Assembly (NCBI GenBank): GCA_036937835.1
Contig: CM072874.1
Location: forward strand, 11,918,001-11,982,000
Direction of reading: 5' to 3'
Length of the DNA stretch: 64,000 nucleotides
From: Pampus argenteus
Lineage: Eukaryota; Chordata; Actinopteri; Scombriformes; Stromateidae
The notes below the pieces were generated by a model. It saw nothing but the letters and a program-made list of their open reading frames with translations, made no database searches and had not been told where the DNA came from. This document shows positions 47,725-58,731 of this stretch, piece by piece. Both the position numbers and the translations under genes were made by a program. Position 1 is the stretch's first letter, and each line of letters begins with the position of its first letter.

Positions 47725-49329
47725 TTGTGTCTATGGAAAAGCTGAGCCTATCATCTGCTAAAGGAATAATCAGTCGGGAATCACGTGCCGTCTCTCCAGC
47801 TCCCTTTCTGTCTCTCAGCAGCTTCTTTAACAGTTTTCTAGTGATTTAGTGTTTTTCTAACAGAGTTTGTCTGTGGCTTGTTTATACATGTATACTCCTT
47901 TATGGCAGTCCAGCCGATCACATGATATTGTGTCTTTTCTAGCCATGCTACATTTTTTCATGTTAGCTTTAATTTTTCCATATGGCTGCTAACTAGAGAT
48001 CCTGTAGCAGCTGTTCTCACAATGGTATTTTCATAGAGCTTTCCATTTTCCGTAATATAAGTGTACTTGTAAACAAGACCTTGTTTTTTAGGTGAGTAAA
48101 ATGGAGATGCTAATTAGATTTCCTTTATCCCTGCCCATGGAGGGTTGCTAAGCCACAATCTAAAAATCTGAAATTATTCCACTTGGATCTCCTCACCGGA
48201 TAATGATAGAAGGCTGTGTTTGTATTGGGCAGCTCTCAGGTGTGAACAGATGTGAAACTAAGCATGAAGGAGGCGCCATGACAGAGAACAAGAAACGAGC
48301 AAAAAAAGCACCAAGTGCCACATAGATATCTTAGAAATAGCAGCGATGCAGGGTGCATATTTAAATGTAGACTTCAAGACATTGTATGTATTCCTTCTGG
48401 ATTCGAACAATTTGGACAGTGACCATCGTCTGCTCAGACATTTGTGGTAAAGATTTGTTGACAGTCTGGGTGCAGAAAGAGGGCATACACGTGTGCTATG
48501 TAGATGAAAGATGAAACATATGGACCTTGTAGAAGAAGTGGATAAAAGTAGCGTCTTTTTCCTCCACTCCACAGAAATCACCAGGAATGCCTACACTCCA
48601 TTATTTGACCACAAGGACGCAGCTAATTGCTTCAGTGTGTGTGTGAGAGTGTGTATGTGTGTGTGTAAGTGTGCGTGTGTATGACATAAGACACCAGCGG
48701 TTGGGAAAAATGAACAACTGACAGGTCCTGCGGTATTTGATATGGTACAAGAGCTGCAACAGACCTGAATAGTTCGGGTCTGTGGACCACTGATCCTAAA
48801 CAAATAATGCAATCTTCCTTCACCTGTATATTTATCTGGAAGTCAAAAGAAGGACGTTTTCTTTTAATCATCGAATGCAGGAAAAGTATGACATTTGTAA
48901 AAGGAATTACCCTTCTATCAGACTGCTGGTCCTGGCAAATAAACAACAGAAAGGTATTTTCCATACATGCCATTGTGGACATATATTTAGTTATGTAGTT
49001 TGTTTTAATCAACTAAACAATATTCACTTGTTTTTATATACTGTTTATGTCTATCTATTTATTGCCGCATAATGAGAGCATTTGAGGGTTAAGTAAATAA
49101 GGCCAGAGCAGGATGAGTGCTGCTCTTTCACTTTCCCTTTCCAGTTTTATCCTGCTGGTCCAGAGATCATACTTATTATTTCAATATAAAGTCAATATTT
49201 TATTTGATAGACTTTCTTCAGGATAACATTTTGTCAAATGTTTGGCCTGAAGGAAAGTCTAGTGACTGAAAACTAAACTGTACCATGAAATACCAAAGTG
49301 TGGAAAACCTTTTTCCACGCTATATGTTG

Positions 49330-49800
49330 TGTATAGCATACAGAAATATCTCAACAACTGTAGGACAGAGTAACATTAATATTCTGTAAAAACAGAGAGC
49401 TCGGAGAGCTCAGAGAAGAGCTACTGACTTTGGTGAGCCCCTGACTTTTCCACCAGCAGGTCCAAGTACTTATCTCATGAAATATTCCAACATTTACTGG
49501 TTTTCTACAGACATTCATGGTCCCAAAAGGATGAAGTCTAATAACTTTGATGTTCCCCATAACTTTTTTATCCAGAGCCATCAGGTCATAATTTTGTAAT
49601 TTTTTTTATTTTGACCAAATACCAGCATAATTAATGAACCCGTTTTAATCTTGATTTTAGTACTAATTAGAATTATAAATGTTCGCATGTTAACACACTA
49701 AACATATATACCTGCTACACATTAGCATGTTAGCATTATCGATATATTGATGTTTAGCTGAAAGCAGCACTGTGACTAACTACAGCTTTATCATTGCTGC
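49330..49800. repeat. Teleost dispersed repeat
   Basis: The text atatctcaacaactgtagga, tctacagacattcatggtcc, ccatcaggtcataattttg and acattagcatgttagcatta, in that order, is a familiar fish repeat recalled from memory. Class uncertain, no coding capacity. Confidence 0.6.
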
Positions 49801-50929
49801 AGGTCACAAGGATAAGTGAGTGTATGATCAATCCAGATACACAGGGTTTCATGGCCACAAAAGAACATCAAATCAGGAACAGATATTGGACTAGTAAAAA
49901 TAGAATTAGTGGTTGAAGTGGGATAGGCTTTTGGGGGGGTTTATGCTAGACAGTACAGTTCAGCTGCTTGGAAGTAGAGTTGAGAAAGTGTCAGAGCCAA
50001 TAATGATATGTGGCAAGTGACTAGCAGTGAAGGAGGTAGAAAGTAGGCCATGACCTAGGAGGTGAGGAGTATAAAGTCAAGACATCTGTATGTTCCATTA
50101 GAGGTCTTTGGGTTGAGAGATAGAGCAGCTTGGAGGTACCGTAAGTAGTTTAATGTGAAAGAGGGGAATTGGGATTGCAGGATGATGGAAAGGAGAAGTT
50201 TAGTCTGTTCTATCAATTACATTTTTGGACTGTGTCTCTGGCTGTCTGAGTAGGAGGAGCGGTCAACCAAGCCGAATGATAGAATAAACAGACCAAAAGC
50301 TGGGGTTCTAGAGGAGAGATTGCTGCTTTGGGATGCCAAATAATAAGACAGAAAGAGAAACAGGAGCAGAGCAGGAGCAGCAGACAGAAGGTAAGGGAAG
50401 GAAGGACAGCAAGCAGATACATGAGGCAAGAACAAACAAAGGGAGAAAGGGAAAGAGGAGACAGAGGGGATTGAACGGGGAAAGAGGAGAGAGGAAGATG
50501 GGGGTAGTCCAAGAAAAAGAAAAAGAGGAGGAGGGACATGGAGGAGGAGGTGGGGAACAAGACCAAAAGGCTCTTTAGGTTCTCTGGGATCCTGAGGTTT
50601 TACATTTGCTCTTCATCTAGTTCTGATGATTGTTGCATAACTGGAAAAGACTGCTGAATAGTTGAATTGCAGATATTTTATCTGTCAAAACCAACATGCC
50701 ACAGCTAGCTGACTTATTTTCTTTACAGAGACAGAACACAGACTTGGACGTACCAGCAAGTAGTTAATAACCGATTCCCCAAACAAACCGCATGACTTTC
50801 CATCTCATCATCCTGTATTAGGAAGCAGGGTGAATCTTTTCAGCCATTTTTTATTTTACAATCATCCCCAACAAGGGCCTAAAAGCAAGGTTGGAGCTAT
50901 TATAATAACATTAAGCTACCTGAACTGTG

Positions 50930-51222
50930 TGGTCTAATGAACTGGTTTCTCATGTAGGAACTATTTTCAGTTTACCTAACTACACCTACCAACCATCTCA
51001 CCATGCAGAAGGAAGTGTGCAGCTCTGGAAGGAGACATGTTGCTACTGTTGAATTTTTCAAATGTATTTTTTGTCATCCAGTCCCATCTGGAGAAGACAG
51101 ACACCTCTACAGCCAATACCTCCTAAACTCAGCAGCTCACACCAAAATGACTTAGATGGATAAATAGCACTGCAGGTAAGAGGACAAATATGTATTTTTG
51201 GGGGTGAACTGACCCTTTAATT
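50930..51222. repeat. Teleost dispersed repeat
   Basis: Ends in tgtatttttgggggtgaact followed by gaccctttaa, the usual end of a common teleost element. It contains gaaggaagtgtgcagctctg and caccaaaatgacttagatgg. Confidence 0.5.
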
Positions 51223-52813
51223 TACACTCTCTCACCCAGTTGTTTGTGCCTAGCAGTTTTGGGCTCGAGCCCTTTAAATCAGAGCTATGGGCTTCAATTA
51301 AGATTCTTTGGATTTGCTTGCTGCAAGGAAAAAGATTTTTTTTCTTTGGAAAATCCAAACACAGCCTTTGACTTTGCACCAGGCGTGCCATTCGTGGTGG
51401 ACAGATCATGTGACAGCAGTGGAGGTACCCCAAGTCTACACTCCAGCTCCCCAGCTACCGAGAGGTCAGGCTGATGCACATCTGGCATTTCCTGTTTCCT
51501 CTCCTCCATATGCCCCCAAGTAGTAGCCACACACACACACACACATACATACATACATACATACATACATTGAAGAACACTAGACTTAGACTTATACATC
51601 TACACCCATACAAAGTTACTGTATAACAGCATACAGATTAACTCACACACATTTATGCATAGTCCAGCAAAAAGTGTAGCCACAGTGGTGACAGAGAGAG
51701 AGATATACACGAGGTGAATGAAAGAATGACACAAAGAAAACAAAATAAAGACACATATGTAATGAGTGGCTGACAAAGACCAAGAAAGACAGACAGAAGA
51801 AGGTGGAAGAGAGAACGAGAGGAGGAGGGGGAGACAATCTCTGCATCTCTTAGAAGTGACATACACTTTCCACTCTGGTGGATGCTGTGCAGCATGCACT
51901 GTTTGCAGACTGCGCGTGTAAGTATGAGTGTGTGTCTAAACCCACAGGCAAGATGGGGGGACAGAATGGTGCCGTATGGTTTTCATAACTCTCTGAGGGT
52001 TTTCAATTCCCCCCACACACTCACCCTCCCCGCAACACCCCCCACACCCCAACCCGTCAACTCCTCCGGCCTTCCCTAATACACTCACACATTTTACCAG
52101 CCCCCTCTTTCAAAAACACACAATTCTTTTTCCTCTACGTAAAACCCTCCCTACCACCCTCCCCCATCTCTCTCTCTCTCTCTTTCTGAGATTCAGTCAG
52201 GGGGCCAACTTTGCAGAGGCAAGAAAGCCCCAACAGCATCAGATACTGAGGAGGGTTTCATTGTAATTCATCAGATTCCTGTATGGACTTTATTTAACTC
52301 TTCTGGACTTGGCTGAACGGCAGATTGATCCATTCATTTAAACTGAACTCTGGGCTCTACTGGTATCTCACTGGACTTTATTTTGGATTTTTGGACACAT
52401 GTGGACTTTCTGAGGGATTCCACTGGACTGCATTGGTCATTAGTTTTATTTAGATTATGGTGAAATCTGCTTTACTGTGACTAACAGTTTGCCAGTAAAT
52501 AGACTGATTCTGCACTGAAGACATATAGGGCTTGGGCAATCCAAGGTAAATTAAGGTAATCGGGTGTCAGTTTTGGACTTAACTGCTTCAAATTTACTTT
52601 GAAAAAAAAGGTCAATTTTGCAAGATTGTTTGTTTAAATACATCAACAGGATAGAAAAAAAAGCATAAAAAGTCTGGGTTAGTAAATTACAGTTTGTTAA
52701 ATTAATTGAAGTGAGGGAATTTGGGTCAATTTGAGTTTGAATGTTGGCCTAGTTTAAACCTTGTGTCTTGGTGGAGCAAGAAGAGCATCAGGAGCAGTAG
52801 CAGTTGCAGCAAC

Positions 52814-55800
52814 ATGAGTTTCCTGTGTGTCTTGTGGCTGTTGGCGGTCTGTCTGGCTCCTGGAAGCCGAGGCCAGAGGATGAGGGAGACAGAGGGGGAA
52901 CGTGCAGCAGGCAGTGCTCAGCTGGCAGAGAGAGACGCACTCTGCCACCAGAAGGGATGCTATGCCGTCTTCTTCCAGAAGAGAACCTTTAGGGAGGCTG
53001 GGCGGAGCTGCCGGGAGCGAGGTGGCACCCTGGCAACGATGCATAACCATGAGGCAGCGGGTGTGGTCCATGAGCTGCTGTCGGCCATCGAAGCACAGGG
53101 GACCAAAGTACGGTTTCACCTCTGGATTGGGCTGCACAGAATGCCACGGCAGTGTACATCTACGAAACCACTCCGAGGATTCGTCTGGGTCACAGGCAAA
53201 TTCTCACCTCTTTGACATTTGAGTGCACCTAACATTGATCTTCCTCACAGTATTAGCCACAGTATTTTGGATCCATTCTAATAACATGAACTTTAATAAC
53301 AGAGCTTAGATAAAGTTGCCCCAAATATGGAAAAGTACATCTGTCTAAATGTCTGCTATGAATTAAGCATCCAGTTTTCCTTCCCAGTCAGCTTATAAAG
53401 ATCAGTGTACTCTAGACGGTTGTTTTTGACAATGATCTAATGGAAAATCTATTAAATAAATAATGTTAGTTAATTAACTACTTAACTAAAGTGGTTCTCA
53501 GCCTAAACAATTGGTTTTTAGCCTAAAATATAAACTATTTTAACCAGTGCTACATTTAAGTGCATTTTACCATATAGAGCCCTAACCTCTTTGTCAGACT
53601 TTGGTACGAAGGCCAGACTCCAGAGGGCTGCACAGACTGGATGGTTATTGCATTAACTACTTTTGTTTCACAGAGACAGAGCTGGCGCGACAGGGGAAGT
53701 TAAATCCCCTTTTGACCTCACTGCTACCCATAAACCTGACTTAGTCATTACGTAAATCTAGCCCACTAAAAACCAGATGTAATTACTTATTGCTATTTAT
53801 TAAGTGTCTGCCTCTGCCTCTGTCTTCACGTAGAAAAGATTTTTAATTTCATCTTGTTGTATAGTATAGTATAGTATAGTTTTGGCTTTACTTGCCAAGG
53901 GTCATGTGTCTTTCTGTTTACTGTGAATAATCCACTGTGAGTACTGTGAGTTAAGTATGATCATATACCCTCCATTCATTTTGTTACAAAAAAAGGCTGT
54001 ATTCACTGTGGGCCAAAATTCCACACACAATTTCAAGTCTGCCAAAACCTCAACAAAAGAACATTTGCTTCTTGAACTAATATTACATTTGCTAGCTTGT
54101 TAGCAAGCTGCAAACTGGCAAATCTCCCCATTTTGTTGGGGGGGGGGGGGGGGGGGGGCATAATCCCACCCTCCCCAATAGAAACAATAGACTACTGAAT
54201 ACTTTGCTGCAAAAATAACTGTAGCATTTTAAAGCCCCCGTGTGTAGGAGTTGAACATTTCAGATTTTGGCGACTCCTAGTGGCAATATCGAAAATACAC
54301 TGACTGACACCAATACTGCAGATTGCACCAGGCTCATTTTTACATAAACAAAAACTTTTGCAATCAGAATAATTGGAAAGACAATAAAATCACATAAAAA
54401 TTGTACACGTGGCATCTTTAATTACCTAATCTTACATATTACCACATTCAATGTGATATATAGATCTGAAAAAAGCAAAATATATGCTGGAACAGACATT
54501 GTCAGTATAGTTCAAAATAATACTTGAACTGACTTGTCTTTATTTTCCAACAGGAGACCAGGATGGCCAGTTCACCAACTGGGTCCGTGATGATAACCCT
54601 GGGGCTTGTCTGGCCCCTCGCTGTGTGGCCATGGCAGTCCACACTTCTGAGAGCGCACGTGAGAGTGGCGAAAATTTCCGGTGGGTTGATGGCTCCTGCG
54701 GGCTGGTATTGGATGGATACGTTTGCCAGTACAACTACAAACAAATGTGTCCACCACTGGAGGATGAGGGTGGAGGCCCAGCTATTTACACCACCCCATT
54801 TCACCTTGTCAGCACCGTGCTGACTCATGTACCCTTTGGGTCTGTAGCTGATCTACCGTGTCCTGCAGACAGCTCGGACCCCGAGGCTCCTGATAAGCAG
54901 ACAATATTGTGCATGCAGAGAGATGACGAGACAGTGGGCTGGTCCAGGGATGCACCGCTCTGCACAACCAACGCAGCTCCACAGAACCGGGACTGGTGTA
55001 GTGGGAACCATGGATGTGAGCAGTTCTGCCAAAACACAGACACAGATTACTACTGCTACTGCTCTGAGGGCTTTACGCTAGATGATGATGGGTACGACTG
55101 CAAACCTGACCCCCTGAGCCAAACTGACACTCCTGAATTATCTTCTGATTCTGCCGGTCCCACTGACCAGCCCCACATCAAACATGTCTGTGTGGAGATG
55201 GGGTGTGAGTATGACTGCGTGGAGACATCTCGGGGAGTCCGCTGCACATGCCCCCCGGGCTACCAAATGGGTCCAGATGGCCGCAGATGTTCTGATGTAG
55301 ATGAATGTCTACAGCAACCGTGTCTGCACGTCTGTGTCAACATCCCAGGCACCTTCCACTGCAGCTGCCACCCTGGGTACCGGACAGATGATGAGGGGGA
55401 GTGTGTTGACATTGATGAGTGCCTCGATGAGGGCAGCTGTGAAGTCACCTGTGAAAACACAGTGGGGTCCTTTAAATGTCTGTGTAGCCCTGGACATGAG
55501 TTGAACAATGAAGGAGGATGTGTAGATGTTGATGAGTGTGTGGGGGAGTCGCCCTGCCAGCAGCATTGCCTCAACTATGTGGGAGGATACCAGTGTTACT
55601 GTGACAATGGCTATGACCTGCAGTCAGATGGCCTTACGTGCCATCCTTCACCTGATGATGAAGAATATTCCACTCTGACCCCTGACCCCAGTGAATTTGC
55701 TCACATACCTGATTTGGACCCTAACCATGATAATTCCTGGTCCAACTCATTCACCCCTGATCCAAGTTTTAAAACTTACTTCGATGCTGACTGGCTGACA

Positions 55801-56295
55801 GAAGCCCCTGAAGGACCGACCTCTGACATGGCTCATGGGTCAGACAATCACCTGAACCAATGGGATGCCCTAAACCCCCGGCAATATCAGACAACCCCAC
55901 CCCCAACGCAAAAAGACAGCACAGGCAATGAAATTGACAATGAGGCTGAAGCTAAGACAGGAAGTAGAGAGTCTAGTGGTGGTGTAGGAGGTGAGACTGC
56001 AAAGGAGTCAGCCACTGAAACTGGAGAGGGATCTAAGATGGATAGTACTGAGGATGTCAGCGGCACAGCAGAGGCAGGGGCTGGACCTGCTGCAGGGAAA
56101 CAGAAACACGACAAGAGTTGGCTGCTGGTGGCCCTGCTGGTGCCTCTGTGTGTGTTCCTTGTTGTGATGCTGGCTCTAGGGATCGTCTACTGCACCAGCT
56201 GTGCTGTTGACAAGAGCCTGAGCTTCTCACACTGCTATCGCTGGATACTCCCTACAACACCCCCTGACAGGAGGAATGGCAAAACCCAAGCATGA
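52814..56295 (+). CDS. cd248: CD248 / endosialin (tumour endothelial marker 1)
   Basis: Two exons, 52814-53195 and 54554-56295, join in phase 1 to 707 residues (human 757). It is a type I membrane C-type-lectin-like protein of pericytes and fibroblasts. The order is signal peptide (about 1-21, MSFLCVLWLLAVCLAPGSRG), lectin-like domain (about 40-190; LWIGLHRMPRQC, WVTGDQDGQFTNW), a sushi-like segment containing YTTPFHLVST and VPFGSVADLPC, five EGF-like domains (the last three starting D(V/I)DEC), a Ser/Thr/Glu-rich stalk, a transmembrane helix (about 650-674, WLLVALLVPLCVFLVVMLAL) and a 33-residue tail with SHCYRWILP. The stalk is much shorter than the human mucin region. The transmembrane and PFHLVST segments separate it from CD93 and thrombomodulin. 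The intron uses a GC donor (CACAG|GCAAAT) and falls inside the lectin domain. Confidence 0.93.
54138..54158. repeat. Poly-G run (21 G) in the cd248 intron
   Basis: Uninterrupted G homopolymer, 395 bp before the exon 2 acceptor. It can form G-quadruplex structure and is prone to sequencing error. Confidence 0.9.
54225..54420. repeat. Possible dispersed repeat in the cd248 intron
   Basis: The start aaagcccccgtgtgtaggag and the segment ggcgactcctagtggcaata look like a common teleost repeat. Weak recollection only. Confidence 0.35.
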
Positions 56296-56322
56296 ACTCT
56301 AAAACAAACCAACACAGATGTA

Positions 56323-56536
56323 CACACACACACACACACATACACACACACACACACAGATCCAGACGTCTGTTAACGTTTCTCTTGTGGTGCTGGACTG
56401 GTCACTAAAACTACCATTTGGATACAGCTGACTGGCTCTGCCACTCATCGAGGAAAACTTAATATTTCTGTTCCACGCTCTCTGTAAATAATTCACTTGC
56501 TCATCATGTTTTTAAAATTCAATAAAAAACAATAAA
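56323..56536 (+). other. cd248 3' UTR with (CA)n tract and polyadenylation signals
   Basis: A CA tract (56323-56359) begins 28 bp after the stop codon. AATAAA hexamers lie at 56521-56526 and 56531-56536. Confidence 0.6.
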
Positions 56537-56876
56537 CTGAAGAAATACTGTGTGGTTTGTAACTCTATCTAGATTTTAACAGAAAGTAATACTTTGTCAA
56601 CGGGATGAACAAATGAAAGTGTGAGTGGAAAGTAGATGGTTATGATTTTATGGTTTTATTTTATGATTTTATGTGTTTAAAACCAAATTAAAGACTTTTC
56701 TAAGGCAAGATCTAGCTTTGGGAGAGAGGGAGGGAGGGGACAGTGAATGATACGGGAAGTGGAGGAAATACCAGACACGTGTTCCACGTGTTCCGGTAGT
56801 GTGACCACATAAACCATGCACAACGCTTACAGAGGTCGTGTAATATTGAAATGTCTCCGATTATGGAAAAGGATGC

Positions 56877-56958
56877 CGACGAGGATGGGATTCGAACCCA
56901 CGCGTGCAGAGCACAATGGATTAGCAGTCCATCGCCTTAACCACTCGGCCACCTCGTC
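56877..56958 (-). tRNA. tRNA-Ser (anticodon GCT)
   Basis: An 82-nt minus-strand tRNA with a long variable arm. The acceptor stem GACGAGG pairs with CCTCGTC and the discriminator is G. The A box is TGGCCGAGTGG, the anticodon loop GGACTGCTAATCC carries GCT, and the B box is GGTTCGAATCC. TTTT follows a few bases after the 3' end. Confidence 0.97.
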
Positions 56959-57229
56959 ATGTGCACAGCCGAAGAAGGAATATTGGTAATTATTCTTCTC
57001 TTCCATATATGGTTCACTGTGGTTTTGTTGTTTGACGTTTATTTTAGGCTAACAAAGTTCGTGGTTTTTTTTACGCTTAGCGAACAACAACAACGCTGTG
57101 AAAGTATATCAAAAGGTCCGGAATAGATGATTTGTGATTGGTTAGTGTTTCTATAACTGTAATACACTGAATAATATACAGTCTGTGATTGGTTGAGACG
57201 CATGTCTAACGATGAATGAATACAGGAAG

Positions 57230-57280
57230 TGTACAGCGTGAGACTGCAATTTGACGTTCGCAGGAGCTGTTGAAGAGAAG
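57230..57280 (+). promoter_or_regulatory. dpp3 probable non-coding exon 1
   Basis: The sequence up to gaagagaag at 57280 is followed by GTAACA, a plausible donor. Exon 2 then begins at 58698 after the acceptor AATTCAG. No TATA box is seen. Start of transcription is inferred. Confidence 0.45.
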
Positions 57281-57714
57281 GTAACAGGCTGTTGAGTTGA
57301 TATTCACATTTCTGCTCATCGAAATGTGTGGGAATTTAGCCAAACTCACATAGAAATGACATGCATAATATTTGAGACTCAGTGTTTTGCTTTTGTTTTG
57401 AGACTGTGTCAGTGTGTTTAAACGCCCCAAGCATCCGGTTTAGCATGCTTGCTACAAGCTAACGTTAAGTTAGCTGTTTGTCGTAGCCTGAAGACTGAAC
57501 GTGTTTCCAGTATTTACGCACCTAGTTTGAGTCTAGCCCTGCTGTTAGGAGGATGCTGATATCAAAAGGACACAAAACGTGTTACTTTTGGTAATAAAAG
57601 CGTTTTAGCAACTTTAATTATTGGTTCTACTAGAAAGTGAAACAGAAATATCTGGTTAACTGCCTGATCCCTTTTGAATGTGTGGTTCATAATGAGAGGT
57701 CAAGGTTCATTGAT

Positions 57715-58440
57715 CAACGGCTGATTATTTACCTGATTAATCAATCCATCGTTTGTGTGTATAAAATGTACAAAAAAATAAAATAGTAAAAACGTCCATC
57801 ACAATGTCCTGGCGCCTAAGCTTGTTTTGTCGAGACTAACAATACAGCACCGAAATATATTAAGTTAATTTTAACAACAACACCATCAAATTATCCCATT
57901 TGAACCTGAAAAATGACTGAAAACGAGTATTTTATTATAAATATAGCCAATTAGTTTTCTTAATGTTTCCGATGTGGATAGCTGTAATCTGAATGAAAAT
58001 ACAACAGGTTTTATCCTCTGTTCAATTGTGTCTCAAACTCACCTTTTAACTTTTAATGTTCCTTATTATGCTGTAATAATATCTCTGAAGTCTCTCTCAA
58101 CACAGCACGCCCCTAAAATCCCTTTCCCTTCAGCACAATTAATTATTTAAAAGAAATGAATCACCAAGCACCAAAAAACAACAAAAAACAGCAGAATCCA
58201 ATAATGGATGAATATCAATGATTTAGCTATATCAGTCAATCAATCGACCAGTTAATCAAAGAAAAATGGCAAACATTTAGTGTTTTTATCTGTGAAGATA
58301 TGGTGCTTTTTTCCCCTGTATATTATGTATGTATTATGTATATTAAATTGTTAGTTGTATATTGTTGGTTTTGGGCTGTTATTTGGACAAAACAAGCAAT
58401 TTAAAGACCTCACCTAGGTTTCTTTGGTGGCAGTCCTAAC
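57715..58440. repeat. Rearranged teleost repeat, two halves in opposite orientation
   Basis: At 57,715-57,870 on plus: ctgattatttacctgattaa, ccatcacaatgtcctggcgc, cttgttttgtcgag. At about 58,225-58,440 on minus: the complement of tttgggctgttatttggaca and acaagcaatttaaagacctc. By memory both belong to one common teleost element, here in opposite orientation within dpp3 intron 1. Confidence 0.5.
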
Positions 58441-58731
58441 TAGTAAGAAGTATACTATAGCTTTATTTTACACATAATAATCATACATTTTATAATGTTA
58501 GAATCAAGATCAATAAGACTTTCACTACTTAACTGCTGTAAATGAGATTTTGTGTGTTTTGTACTGTATGCAAGCTGTTAACCTGAACAGGTGTACAGGT
58601 AAAAAATGAATGACACAATTCAACAATTCTTCCTTTTTCTTTCTTACTTCCCTTTTCCTACCTCTTTCCATGCTACTCTAACGCACTCTTAATTCAGTTC
58701 ATTATCACCGGTGTTAAACCTCAAACTAAAG

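Larger units (their letters stand above)
45900..52190. other. Gene-free interval between rce1 and cd248
   Basis: No gene can be supported in about 6.3 kb. Contents are purine arrays, GT tracts (including 47691-47723), dispersed repeats at about 49.3-49.8 and 50.9-51.2 kb, and a CA/CATA tract at 51530-51570. Open frames of 60-130 codons on both strands show no family resemblance or splice context. Confidence 0.55.

Noticed and set aside
48258..49012. Several 60-126 codon open frames on both strands
   Set aside because: No similarity to known families, no codon bias, and no consistent splice sites; the interval is repeat-rich spacer.
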